Counted from the first letter of the stretch, positions 39,301 through 54,300 are shown. The stretch: DNA of 64,000 bases from Mycteria americana (GCF_035582795.1 NC_134368.1:17501001-17565000); one strand, 5' to 3'. Notes: generated from the letters alone by a model not told the origin. Made by a program: numbers and translations.

Positions 39301-42300
39301 TTTTTGGCTAATTAAGATATCCAGCTTTATAGACTAAAAGATACAAAAAATATTTCTGTATGGCTTATTCTTTGAACAAGTTCAGGGAGGAAGGAAGAAG
39401 TTTAATCTCTCCTTTTTTTGTTGTAAATCAATTACTTGTTTGCAGTGTCTGGCCTTTCCCAAAGGGCTGTCTCCCCTGCAATTATTTATCTAAACATATG
39501 CACTAATTAAGTAGATGTGTATATTCAATGCATATATATATAAAAACTGTATGTATAGCTAAATCTATAATTAAATATATATAATGTGTATGTTTATACA
39601 GACCACATGTGTGGTAGGCATGTGTGCTCTGAGAGGTGTAAAACATTATGTGCATGTTATTTTAATAAATACAGAAATATTTCTAATTTAATCTAATATC
39701 TTCAGAAAGAATAATCTTATTGCTTACAGTGTACCAAAAGTTTGAGTGGAACTGTTTTCGCAAGTAGTATCTAGCCTTTGAAAGAAAGTTTGTATATATA
39801 TATATGTAATGTGGAAAGATTAAAATACTGAAGTTTCATGAAGATAGGATATGTTTACTTTAACATCATATTTTTAGTAACAGTAAGACTTTGTACTTAC
39901 TGTTATTAAAACAACTTACCTATAATATAACCACTGTGGTCTTAAAGTCTGGATAAAAATAGGAAAAATTAATGAGTTTTGTAAAACCATACCTTTTGAT
40001 GTTAATGATCACATTTATTGCAGCAATGCCTACAGATTGTCTAAGAATGGGACTGTATTTTCTAGATGCAAAGTGACACAAAATCCCTGCCCAAACTAGT
40101 TTGCAATCTAAATGGACAAGACAGATAAATATCAGGGAAGGGGGTTTGCCATACAAGTGAAGTAAATAATGTGACAACATCAAATGCAGTTATTTTCCCT
40201 TTTTCTCTGATTTCATTGTTTTGCTGGAGCAAACAATACACAGATAACTTTGGTATATCATTGTAATTTCCATATATATAAAATACTGCAGCAACTACCC
40301 TTTTAAGTTGAATTGCATTGGGGTTTTTTTAGCATTTTAATAACCCTTTTGTGTTTCTCCTTAAAATTACTGTAGTTTATTTTTAAATGCGCAAAGGAAA
40401 ACAGTTCAGGTGTTCTGTAACAAAATATTTTTATGCATATCAGCTTGTCTTAACTATGAAAATACAAGCAAATAGCTGAGCTGGTTTGGTGGGCAGAAAG
40501 AAGCAGAAGTGGCAGAAGAGGAGAAAAATTTCTAAGGCTTGTGCCAAAAGATGCTTATTAATATGCATTTGTATATTCTTTGAGAGAGAGTATGGCACTG
40601 CAGCCATTGCTATGGATGTGATGCACTTGAATTTTCCCTGGTTACTCTAGTTGTATTTGTGGAAGAAAAGAAAAAAGGCATAGGGGGGGTTAGACGAGCG
40701 CTTAGTGACACTACTGCTAATGCTATGTGGGAGTCACTTTGGCCAACAGTCAGAAAAGATTCGTACATGCTGCAACACTGGCATAGAACTGCGTGTCTTG
40801 TAAGTGTCTGACTTCAGAGGAAAACAAGTCTGAAGTTCGGCATTAGTCTTCCCGTGCAGCAGCAACTAATGAGAGAACTAATCACATAGAATACATTATG
40901 TTTTGTGGATTCTATTTGGATGTGGGAAATCTGAATTTAGGTGTTTCCACTTGGTTAGATACCCAAGTCTCTTTCGGAAAGTGGGCTTTTCTGTTTGGCT
41001 TCCTAGTAGAAAGGTGGAGGATCTGAAAAACTTTAAGCAAAAGACTCTCATCAATAGTAATTGTTTCAGATGAAAGAAAATAAATTTGAAAGTGAGTTCA
41101 GTGCAAGTTGGATAGGAATATGATGACTGTTGTGTAACAAATCAACAGTTTTAAGGGAGAAAAAACAAGGCGAGAGATTTTCAGAATTCCATAACCAATC
41201 CACTGAATTCCTAGTAGGAAGGAATCAAGATAACACAGAAAAAAAAATAATACTTACTAAAAATTTTGAAAAACCCCGTGCGAATGGGAGGTACCAGGAT
41301 ATAAGTATTTAATAATATGAGAACGGAACAGTGAATGACATTTACGAATCACTGAGTTTATGAGGCTGCATGTATTTCAATGTCCGAGAACCACAGTTGC
41401 TTTTTAGGAGATATGTATGCATGGAGTCCTAGTAAAATCCAAACAATATTGCTGAGACACAGCAATCTTTGTTCATAAATGTTTCTATAACCTTATAGTT
41501 TATAGTAATATTTTCTATTTGGATATTTAACTACAATGCTGTAATGATTAAACTAATCTTTCTCAGATACAAAGTCTGTGAAACGGGTATAGAAGACACT
41601 TTGTGGAAATGTAACTAAGAAATTACACACAGCTTAATAGTTTTTGTATTAGTAATCTGTCTATTTTTAGTTTCCTAGCCTTCAGGCAGAGAAGCAATCA
41701 GTATGGTCTTCTGAACCATAGCTATAAGCATGATCTCTTTAAGAATCTTGCAAAACTCGAAAGTTAGGAAAATCTTGGATTTACTTGCAGTCTGTCAGAA
41801 ATTGTTGCTTTGCCTTTGTGCAGTGTTTTTGATACAATGCTATTTCTTGTGACTTGTGCCCTGATTTTGTTTGCTACCACAAGGAGTCTTTTGTTTCAAA
41901 CAAAACCTTGTGGTTAATTTTCTGCTAGGTCTTTTCATGAAAAAGGAAGGTCACGGCTTATAGCATTTGTATTGTCACTGCAAAGGGCTGTACAAACTGT
42001 TCCATGGACCAGGATGTTTCTGTGATTAATTTAACACTTGCTACATGCTTTTTAAAGTAATATTTTCCTTTTTACAATTTCAGTACCCTGTGTGGTTTTT
42101 AGACACTTGTGTGAGATAGGAATCACATTTGTGAGGATGAATTACAAAGTTACCATAATTTATGCATCCATAATTAACATGAAGTTAAGATCAAGTGTAA
42201 AGACATGTTGAAATATTTTAAAGTATGTTCTTTACAGCTGGTGCTAACATCAGTTTAGTAGTAAAATAGTATGGTATTTAAGTGAGACTTTAGTTCAATG

Positions 42301-45300
42301 CATTCTCATCTACAATTATCAGTAGCAAGTACCAATGCAGATTTTTACTTATCGCTTACCCACATCGTTCTTTGTATCTTAAAATATTTTAATATGTGGG
42401 CATGATACAGTTATTTGACATTTTACAATTTGTCCTTTGTTTGCATGCAGCGAGGAGTTATGGGCGAAGACGAGGTAATTCACTTCTGTTTGTTACAGTA
42501 CAATTAATTCTGATTGAGCTGTTACTGATCATTATGATTAATTAATCCAGATTGTTGATTATAAACGCTTATCTGCATGTTGTCTTAGTTTGGGGAAGGT
42601 GGAGGGTGTGAGGGAAGGAGGGCTGCAGTCTGGATTGTTGTGATCATTGATCTCTTTTTAGAGTTTGAATTACAAATGCTTTAATCAGTTAAAACACTGT
42701 AGTTCTAATAATAATTTAGTTCATGCTAATGGCTACTGCTTGCAGTTGTTGCCCCCTTTAAAAGTATACAGTTTCCTAGTTGTTCTTCTAACTCATCTTC
42801 TTTTGCTTCTGTAGAAGTGATAGTGTACTGAGTAAAAACTAAAAGCTTTTCATAAACTTAGCAAGAAATGTAGTAGACAACTTGTAGTAGAAACAGTAAA
42901 CATTTTTGTAGTATAAGCCAATATATGCTCACTGACCTTGGAAAAGCTATACTGATTTAACTATATGAGGATGTGACCTGCAGTTGTTATAAAGACCATG
43001 TAAACTGTGCAGCAAAAACATAAGATCTTTGATAGCTTCCAGTATTCACAACATACACATAAGTTCACTTGTCTCTCTCTTGATCTCTGCATTGGTTCAT
43101 AACTGATTGCTTGGTAGCCCTAATGTAGAGAGGAATGATGATCTAGATCATGGTCAATGTACATAACAGCACAGTCGTGTTTTGACGATTCCTGGCAGAT
43201 TCTGCTTAATTCTGTTTGTCATAAAACAGAAAGAAACAAGTGTTTAAAAGGGCTTATCCTTTTAATTCGCAGTCATTGGGAGAAATGTGAAAGCCTAGCA
43301 AATTACCTTTTTGCCCTTTTCAGCTGAGAGATATTTAAAAGTGAAGAGGAGCGACAAGAAAGTATTACAGGTCAAATAGAGCATGTTACTCTAAATGTGT
43401 TAATCCATTGTCCTCGATGTCATCTTAGCTCTCTGAGGAGCTACAGTGCTTTTGGCAAACCTTTACCCACATTAAAGTAAAACTGATCTCTCCAGTATCA
43501 CTTCAGAACAGGTTCTTATGGTTTAATTTGTACTGGGAAGAGAGCCTTAGATTCTCATTGTTCTTAGATTTTAACATTGGTCTGTGGGTAAAAAATAAAT
43601 TATTCTGAGGATTATTCTTTGATTCCATCTACTTGTGTATATTGTAAGTTGGAATTGTCTAAGAAGTACTTTTAGAGAAACACAAAAACATAATTTTCAT
43701 GGTCCGAAGAGACACCTTCCTTTAAGTATAAATTGTGTGCTGTTTTTTAAAAAAAAAACCCACGGCCTTAAATGCTTTTGTGGCAATATTCTAATGCCAA
43801 CAAGTTTATTAAATTTGGCACGTTTTTAAGTCACTTAAGTTTCTTTTTTCCTGCAGTATAGAGACTTGCAGAGGTAAAGAGCAAATCTATGTGATTTTTA
43901 TAAAGACAACCCAGCTAAATTACAGTCATTTTAGATTTAAGTTGTTAAGACTAACTCTCATATATTAGTGAAAATTCTTAAAATTTCCACTTCTGCAGTT
44001 TCCTGCAAGTTCCTCCAATCTGAGTCTTATTTCTTCCGTTAGCCACTTTTTCCTTTCACTGTCACTATGATAACAGCTCCATCTTCTCCATCATTCACAT
44101 CAGCAATTCAGAAATCCGTTGTTATATCCCTCTTTCCTGATTGTGTAACCAAACCCTACCACTTCTTCGTATACATCTTTAAGATCAGATCATTCTTATT
44201 AGTCTTCATGACTGAAACTCATATCCACATTACTCAGATGCTGCAGTCTTCATAGCATGATCTTGCTCCTCTTATGTCTAAATAGGTGATTTACAAGAAT
44301 CTGCCTGGCTGCTTCTTCCAACTGTGTTAACTTTCTGTTTCTCCCTTGCTTCCTCACTTTTCTGCCCCATTGAGCACCAGCTACATGCTTCCACTTTTAA
44401 AGGCACTCTGCTGATCTGTTACCTAGCTGTTGAATGCATCCTTATGATAGCAAGCAAGGATGCCATCACTTGCTCCCCACTAGTCATATTCTCAAACAAG
44501 TATATCATCATTCTTAATGGAAAGGAGGAGCCTGCTACAGCTTTGTGCATTTGCTGTACTCCTCTCCATCGGATGCCTACTTAAGACATAAACGCAAAAT
44601 GCCACCATAAAGATGTTGTAGTTACAGTCTTTGTTACTTAGTAAGTCCTGTGGTCCTGCTTCTGTTTTGTGATCCTCGTGACATTTTATTATGTTTGGTT
44701 GTTTTCTATCATCTTGTGTTTTCATTTGGTATTTTTGATGTACTATATTTTTATTACGGATTTAGATACCAAATCAGAGTCATTAGGCATTACCACAACA
44801 TAGGTCATTGGTCATGATGTTTGCTATCTGTTCTCCAGCCTTGTCTTCAAGCACTTGATTCTCAGGTGGTCTTCTGGAAGTGAATGGCTTTCATACTGCT
44901 CTCACCCCTAGCTGATGAGCACGCCTGCAGATGTTCCTGCAGGGCTTTCCTGGTAGTATTCCCCTGAGAGGGGATAAAAGTTACAGACTGCAGTGTGGCT
45001 CACAGCTAAGGTACTGCAGACTCGGCTGTCAGGGACCTACTGCTCCTGCATATGGATTTGCAGTGGGTGAATCTGGAAGAAGTTGGCTATTTGAGATGGA
45101 AAATTAACTTGCTTTCCAAAAGTGTGCTAGGTTGTTTTTCGGTTTTGTTTGCTTGCTTGTTTTTGAAAAGCAGTTGAATTAATTAATAATTATTTTAAAA
45201 ATGAGTGAGAGAGAAACAGGAAAAATTGCCCTTCAGAAGAAATGGTGATGTGGGGTATTTATTTTACTTCACAAAAGTGTTTCTTTTGGGGCTTTTTGCA

Positions 45301-48300
45301 GTTAAAAGACTGACTTCTGAATTTGAAACTGTCATTAATCTTTATGTTGCTAATATAAAGCAGTGGAAGTTTGAATAAGCTAAGATGCATATCCTGCCCT
45401 TCCGAGTCCTTTCATTTTGGAGTTCTCTAAAATTTGTAAATATGAAATAGGGGGGAAATAAGTGGACAGAATTACCATGTTTTCGCTCCCCCCTGCCATC
45501 TATACATCTGTTTTGATCAGTTTGCATTTGCAAAGGCATCCTGTGAACTTCTCAGATTTTACACTTGCTTTTCAGGGTAACTATAATCTTGCTGCAGATT
45601 GCTACGTGTTAGGAACCACCACAAGGCTTCCCTCCAAAACTGTGGTAAATTTGAGAACGAGAAGGATAAATCAGCACTGTGACTCATTTTTCAAGTGTTA
45701 CATTTTGCACATTTATTAAAATTCTCTTTTGCTTTCTTAGAAAATTAAATCTGTTCTTAAGTTATCGGCATCAGATACCTTTAAGAGAGAAAACATACCT
45801 GTTCAAAACTTCTTACTGTGTACATGTTTTTTCTGGTTCCCTCTGTTCAATTGAAGTGTAAGATTTTTAGACGTGCAGTAGTCATTCATGTGATGGAAGT
45901 TATCAATTTAACTTGAAGCTAAACCAAAGGCAGACTAATGAAACTCACTTAAGCAGCCCTTAATATGATCTCTTCATAAATAAGACCTTTTATTTAAAAA
46001 CAAATTACTACTTTCCTACTGGATGCAGCAGAGTAACTACAATATAATGTAGTATGAAGTATTATGCTTACAGTGATTTTGGCTTGCAATCTTGAGTTGC
46101 CTTTTTGAAGTTTAATACATCTTTCTTTTTCCTAATTTTTCTTTAAACTAATGTGTACTTTTCTAATATCTTGGTATTTTCATTTTTACTTTCCAGACTG
46201 CTGTTCCCCCATTCCCTAAAATTACATGACCATGTACTGCCACAAATTATTTTAATGTATATTATTATCTTTTCTTTTTAAGGCCGTTCTTCCCTCTTCC
46301 CAATAGATGATGGTTTGCTGGACGATGGTCATAGTGATCAGGTTGGAGTCTTGAATTCACCTACCTGCTATTCAGCTCATCAGAATGGAGAACGAATTGA
46401 GCGTTTTTCTCGGAAAGTGTTTGTTGGCGGTCTTCCACCAGATATTGATGAAGGTGAGCTGCCTGAAAACTAAGCAAACTAAGTTTGAAAGGAAAGAGAA
46501 AGAGAGATTTTGAAAAATGTAAATGAAGTAGTAGAAATAATCCACCCAGCAAAATAATGTTGTGCTGTAAAAGGCTACAACTATATATATATTTTTTATG
46601 AGAGTTGATACGTTGAGCTTAATATCATTTGATGTCATCCATCTCTTTTGGTTTTGAGATGGTTCAGTTGTCTCTGATTCTGCACTTGCGGACTGTAGTT
46701 GTATGTGATGCCTGGAATTTGTGCTCCTGCTTACCTTGCATATTCCTTTCAAATACATCTTAGCCCTTCATAGCATCCTCTATCTGTGCCTACTTTATTC
46801 TCTATTCATAGAAAACTTCTATTAGTAATTGAATTTCAAATTCTATTTTACTATTACCTGAAGATCTCAGAAGTGGTTTAGAAAGGTTAATATTATTCCT
46901 GTTCATAAATAGAGAAACTAAGGCAGAGGAAGGTCAAGTGGCAAAGCACTGTGTGATGCATTGAACATAGTATGTACCACAAAAGCTCAGACTGTTATGT
47001 GATGCAGTTGGAATTGCTTTGTACAATAGTGCTGATTTGAAGTAATCATGCTGTTTAATATTAGGTTTCTCCTGTGCAGATAAATGTAAATTACATGCTA
47101 GCTTTGTAATGTAAACAGAAGTCCCTTTACAAGGTTCATTGTAATCTTAGAGTAACTTGCAAACCAAATAAGCGGACTGTGGTTAATTAACTTTCAGACA
47201 TGGAAAGACCGTATTTTGGTTTCATCTGCATTATGATGCTCTCCTGCAATGTACTAAGGGATTTATTTTAATATGCTTCAGCTTTTTTGATGCATTTTAG
47301 CTTTTGATTCAAATGTGCACTGTTGCCTTTAATACAAATGCTAAACAAAGACACATGGAAATATATTTTCTTTCTTTCCTGCCTGTTTATATGCTGATGG
47401 CAGGATGTGACTGAAATGGAGCACATTTGTGTTTGATGAGTTATTGCTCTCGTAGAGTTCAGGGTGGTTGAATTTTCTCCTCATGGCCAAGGTTCTTACA
47501 GTCAATGACAGGAAGGAATGGCTGGGATAGAAAGACATCACAAAGTTGTGCAGGGGGCATGGTAGACCTTGCAACAGGACTATTCATGGTTATGTTAGAA
47601 GCACCTCTAAATAGGCAGTTTGAAGTTTCTGTGCCTGATCTGTGCATGGTATCTGCCAGAAACTGCTAGCATGCTAATTGTGGTGGTACTTATTATATGA
47701 GTATCTACCTACAAAGCTCTGAACTGTACATCACTAAACAGTAAATTGTTTTGATTGCATTCAAACCAGATTCTGAATCTAAGAAGGTGCCACATCAGTT
47801 TTCACCACTGCCTTTGTTTGCCCATATGCTTCTGAAATGCTGCTGTTATTAAGCAATAAAAAACAAACGTAAGCTTAAAATCACCAGAAATATATTGCGT
47901 AAATGTTAACACTTTAGAAGATGCATCTGTTTAAGTTTTTTGTTCATGAAAGTTGGACGTTTTGTTCCCTTTTTTCCGTGAAATGTTAACCTTTGCTAGA
48001 AACAAAGATCTTTGCTTGATAGTGCTTTTTCATTGAGTTATGTTATTTATTTTAATTGCAACTATTATACCTGTTTTTAGATGAAATTACTGCTAGCTTC
48101 AGACGATTTGGGCCTTTGGTAGTAGACTGGCCTCACAAAGCAGAAAGCAAGTCGTATTTTCCACCAAAAGGTAAGAGAGTTGGAAGGTTTTGACCTGTCA
48201 CTGAGTGCAAATCTTACTCCGGGAAATTGTCTCATCTTTTTCCAAAGGGTATAATTTACAATCCCTGTGAACAGTTAATTCTACAGTTTCAATGCAGGTT

Positions 48301-51300
48301 CAGACATGGTTCCTTTACATACCAAGTCTAAAACCTGAGAGTGTTGTTTTAGTGTTGCGCCTGGTTCAGTGCTGGACTCCTGAAGGATCTTCCATATTCT
48401 GATTTCCCATATATCAGATCAGTGCTATATAGTTGTGTTAATCCTAAATTCTGTATTTGCATTTCTATCCAGTTTCCGAAACTGAAATTGGTCAAATTTT
48501 TAAGACTAAATCTTAGATAAAAATTTTCATAGGACGTTACAGGCAGGATTCAGAAGGGTGCATTTGGGTATCTGATCAAGATAATCAATGTTATGTTTAT
48601 TTCAGTTTTAGGATGTGAACTTCCTATTGAAGCACTACTTACCTTTTTTGATAAATTATTAAATATTGATTTTTAACTATTTCTAGTGTTGCTGTTAGAC
48701 TAGATTTTTTAATATCACTTACAAAGTGTTGGAAAAGCCATTCTGTACATTAGTAATTAAATTATATAGCATATCTCTGTACATGTATAATCATGTATTG
48801 GTACATACAAATAAATGCAAAAATCAAAACAATTTTATATGTATTGGTACATATAAAACGAATGCAAAAAGATATGAAAGCAATGCAGAGATTATTCATT
48901 TTGTAGAGAATGAATTTGCAGCAATTCATTCCTTCCCTGGAAGTGACAAAAGTAGCTGTAGTGCCTTTATAAACTGATTCTTCATTTATTTATCTGACCA
49001 TTTATGCTGGGGAAAAGACAGGATTATTATCCCAGAAGGGTCCTCTAAAGAGTGGGAAATGGAATTGGAAGTATTTGAATAGTATTTGTGAACACTACAT
49101 GGAAATTCTAAGACAAAGAGACTTTGGCGTTTTTGATTGTCAGCCTGATATACAAAGCTACTGTCAAGTTACATTTGATTATCCTAAGGAGTGCATCACT
49201 TTTCATAAATTACCAAGAGAAATTATAGAGGAACTCTTTGAGGAAGATGCATCTTGCAGAATCTGTGATGAATATATAGAAGAGGGAAGATGTAATATAT
49301 TCTTACCTGAAAGGAATGGATTCTGGCATTAATTTCCAAGGAGATAGTCCTGTCTCAGCATCTGACCATCTTAAGGATATATTTCCAGACTTCCTGATTT
49401 AATAAAGCTTTTTTGATATAGTTGGAATATTTATAATTACCACAGGAAAAAAAAATATCTGTATTGTAAGCAGAGATTCTTAAAAGCAGAGAAGAACTTC
49501 AGTCTGTTGATCTAATTAATTCAGGAAACACTTGCGAACTAAGTGTTAAGTTGATTTCCCATGATTAACTGATCCTTATTTGAAATTCAGTAGCACTTAC
49601 TGTTCTTCAGTCTTAAAACTTTATTCTAATTTTCAGTTTACCACATTGTGCAATATTGTTTTGTAATGTAGCCTAACACATTTAAAATACAGTGTAGGTT
49701 TCTCTTTGTAGGTACTCTGGAAATATAGCTTACTATTAACTGCTGAATAGTTCTGTGTTTATATCTGTTTTTTTCAGTGCAATAGATATGGCCCATGATT
49801 ATTTTGTAGAGGAATTTCTTAAAAATTTGTCTGTCTTAAGTATTACTCGCATGTGCAGGCAAGAACCATGTGTACATATATTTAATAAGATGTCTGAAAC
49901 TGCTAAAGATGGCTAGATTCTAAGAAAGCTTTGAGATTGATCAGTAGTTAGCAATTTAGAAAGATATACTATATTAGCCCAAGGAGGAGGTGGGTTTTTT
50001 TTTTACTTTTAATCTCCAATTTCTAATTTGTTACTCTGCATGGAGTCAATTCAGTGTCTATATTTTTGTTTGTTCAGTCTCAGAGATTTGACATAGTATT
50101 ACTTTCCAAAGACATCTCAGCATTACCCAGTTCTGGACTGATTTACGTAATAGTCTTCTCTGGGGTGAAGAGATACAGCCTGCTTTTTTTTTTTTTTTTT
50201 TTTTTTAACACTCTTGTTCAGTTTTCCAGGCTGTGGTTCCTTCCAGGCTCTCTGCTTACAGAAAGTCCTGAGGGAAGGCCAAGTTCATAATAAGTATTTC
50301 CTTGCTTAAAGAAATGTAAAATGTGTCCTGATTCATCAAAGCTGGCTGCCTCCTGAGAAACACCAACTGCTTGTACTTTACTAACTGCATTTTGTATTGG
50401 TTCACCACAAAATTAGGCCCAAAGAAAACAGGAATTTTAAAAACTTCACACTAATCTTACAAGGAAACTCTTTTCTGAAGCAGAAAAAAAATTATTCTAT
50501 TGAGATCAAAGTACAAAGTTTGTAAGTGATCTGCCAACTGTAATGGAGAATTCCTTCCTTTCTGACTTGCCTCTGTTTATCATAACTCCTGTTATTACAT
50601 AGTTGGCAAATATACTTATTTATGAAACAATACACATGTCCAAAGCAACTTGCTGAGGTGAGGACTCCTCCTTATGATAATGAAGCTCTCAAAGAAATGG
50701 TGCCATGAGGGTATGCAAATCCAAAGAAGGCCCTTCAAAGTATGCCCAGTTGTTTGTGTGCTCTGTACTATTTATAGTCTGTATCAAACAGAGGATAATC
50801 TGATTTAAACAGGACAGTATCCCAAGCTTTTTCTAATTGTCTGGGTGTTTCTGTTGCCTTCTATCACAGCAGTTGTGCAGTAGCTTCGTTTATTCAAGGT
50901 TCTTAACTGCTAATTTAGAACTGACTGAAAAAATAAGGTTGAAAATGTTCTGTTTCTAGTTTAAGAAGCAAAACCCCAGGTCCATCCAAGTTCTATTTAA
51001 CTTGTTACCAGCTTATTTGATCACACTGTGTAGGACTGAACTCTGGATTCAGGCAAGTAACTGTAGGTGTCTCCATGTGTGACTAGTGTCTAAGCTTCCT
51101 TTAATCAATGGGAATCTGGCCAATACAGTCAGTGGAGTAGAGAGGGCTATTCAGGTCACCATAACATAAGCACATTGAGCTTGATTCATTTACCCAAACC
51201 AAGGATATCTAAAAGATTTACACAGGTCTCACAAATGTGGTGCAGCACCTGTTGAAGCCCCACACCATTCTGGAGCACCAGCTGAAAGTTAGGCAAAGTC

Positions 51301-54300
51301 CTATAGAGGATAAATGATACTAGACACCTCTGTGTCCCACTTGGTCAGCTGAGTAACTGTCCAGTCACCACTGACTGCATTAACTGCATCTCTGTACCTA
51401 CAGTAGGCGCTTAAACACAGTCACTGCAGAAATAATGGAAAGAGGTGTTTGGATCTTGAAGTGAATCCTGCTCCCCCCTACTCAAAAAGTGCCTCAGCTA
51501 ATAGCTACATTACAATTGTATCAGCCTGCATTTTTTTCACTTCAAGTATATTTTGGAGTTAATTCTCCCTCAAAGATGACTAAGCGGAACAAGTGAAAGA
51601 TTTATGTTTTAAAGATTAAATTTAATTAATATGGTGATGACATCTCTTTAAAGAGGAACAGATTAAATGCTGTATGTCCTTCCCAAATGTGAATTATTCC
51701 CATCATCAAATGTAGATCCATTGTCTGTATTAACCTGCAATTTACACTGATTCTTTCTGATTAAAGCTAAGGCGCAGCATTCTGTAGGCAAGGATTGCAC
51801 TGCACTGAGGCCATTTAATCTCCTCTGGGGAGAGTCTGTCAGGACAGTAGAGGAACCAACCCCAAAACAAAATGCAGCTGTACTGACTGGCATGGACAGT
51901 GCCATGCTGGCTAGCACTGATTTTCTTGACTCCTTTTCTAAGCCACTAGCGACAGGAGTTAACTGGAGTTTGATAGAACTTAAAGCCGCTCACTGATTTC
52001 TACACAGAGTATGCATAGCAGAAGAAGTGTCCTTTGTCCTTCTGGTAAATTTCCATATTACTATGAAATAAAGAAATTATACCTTGCTCAGAAAATCGTG
52101 TTAGCTACCAGTGTGAATCTAGTCTAGAATGCTTTGCTTTTGATTTGTTCTTTATGTAATAAATACAAAAAATGAAAAGGTTTAATTTGGTAATACAGCT
52201 AGGACTCTTCAAACTGATGGTCTTTCTGTTTCCAGTGCTGACCCAATACATTAAAAAGAAAAAAAAAATTTAATTTCTTGGTCTTGTTTCATTAAGAGAG
52301 ATGTCAGCTCAGACTACAGATGACTATAACCAGTGCAGTATCTTTAAATATCAAGGAATGTAGTTCTAAAGCAAACTATCATCTCCAGGAAGATTTGTTT
52401 ATTATTTGAGGTAATTTTCTGAGGACAAGTATTATCAAAGTCACCCACGCTGGTTGGCTTTGAAAATAGGAGTATTAGTAATAGTTCCAGTGTTATGCAG
52501 AGGAATTTAGTCAAGTGATAAACACTAACAGGGGTTACCTAAACTTTGTCTCCCACAGGAGGCGTAAATGCTGGCAGAGGTGCACTTGAATAAGAAATTT
52601 TTATAAGACTGTGTTTAATCTAATACTTTTCACCTTGTGAAATATGTACAAAATATACAGAGTTTGTGTCTTGGCAAGTAATATCTGATCATGACCTGCT
52701 ACGGTTGGTGTACATATGACCCAAAGGTATGAAGCAGCTTCTTTCAGAGAGAACTGTTAGAGTAGCTTTGCTTTTCCATTGTAAACAGACTTGCATTGCT
52801 ATTGGGTGTGAAGCTGTTAAAGTTAAATGGCTGATGTGGTACACCAAAAAAACCAAGAAACTAGGGAGATAAGCTGTTTTGTAGTACAGTAAAACACCTC
52901 CTACTCTTCACCCTACCTCCCCACTGTGTTTCACTGTGACATGTACTTTCTGTCACACACAGTAATTGTAATTCAGTACTACTCCAAAAAGACTAGTTAG
53001 GCACTAGATCTTTTTCATCATACTTATGCACATGACTTACCACCACCATACTAGCTTCACAGACATTAAACATCCACAATAGTTCATGAGTTTTATGGAT
53101 GTTGAGGTGAAAAATAACCCAATAAAAGCATACATTGAGAAAGCAGAAAGGGGTAAGAATAAAGTTTGTGCCATACAGTTGTTGGCAGTGGTAGCTGTAG
53201 TAACAAGAGCAGCCCTAATTTATGATGTCTAACTGAAATACCTAAGATAAGAGTGTAATTTCCCTTCACAAGCACTTTCTAGTTGATGAATAGAGGCTCC
53301 TTGCCTATGTAACTGGTGTTCTTTGGAGAAGTCTATGGCTAATGTATAATTGATTTGTGCCAGGAAATGCACCCTGCTCCGAGGCAAGTGATGGAGAGTG
53401 GTTTGCATGCAGACTGTGCAAGTCTAGCATTCTTTGGAAGGGATTGGCTGTCTCTGTATATGGCTATAAAATGGGGGACCTGAGCAAATTATCTTCTCTA
53501 GCCAGTTTTCTTCACCAAGAGGACTGGTTATTTTCCTCCAGGCTAGGCTTGGGGAGCAAACTGAAATGCACTGTAAATCACTGAAGGACTAGAGCTGTGG
53601 AGCAGAACTACAGCCAGACCAATTTCATAGTATAGACTATACCCTAACTTTCTCTGTGTCTTCAGAGGGGGAGTATTACAGCTAAGCTCATGACACAAGC
53701 CTGTCTGATGCTTAAAATTAAATGGGATGAACCCAGACATGAGTACATGTTTTGCAGATAACGTTGAGAAAGCACTATTAACGTATAGTTTTGGTATTGG
53801 TTTCCATTTATTTCAGGTGTGGTAGGATATAGTAATCCTAATTGTTCCTTCGTCAAGTTCTTGTATTTGAATTTTCTATCTTTTTACAAGCTGCCACAGT
53901 TAAGCATATTAATAGCTGCAGACATACAGGTGGTAGATCATGTGGAGACACTGACCAACTTTATGTGTCAGGAGCTATATGGCAGTACCCTTGATTTGCT
54001 TTAGAATAAGAACTGATTGAAAATCAGCATCTGGCAAAACATTTTACTTACTTCTGGCTGTGAGTCTTACTTTCTGTGTCTGATCCCTTAGTCGGTATCA
54101 TGTGCATTTAGCCCTCCCTTTGATTAATCAAGTTTTTGCACTCCTATCATTCTTGTACTGAGCTCTCCGTTCAAACAGGAATGTGTGTGCCTGGCTTCCA
54201 CACACGTAAGGACAGTTACACGAGTCTGGTCTCACTTACCCATGCCAGTCTGCACATGCCCTCATTCAGTGAGTGAGTTTTGCATGGGTAATATGTGGAT

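Larger units (their letters stand above)
35467..42450 (+). other. CPEB2: CPEB2 intron 4 (7.0 kb)
   Basis: Begins gtaaga, ends gtttgcatgcag. It contains a degenerate copy of the exon 4 donor region (35590-35712), a perfect 16-bp hairpin (37167-37205), an old AGGCACC repeat (38530-38625) and TA-rich stretches near 39520-39810. No gene seen. Confidence 0.9.
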
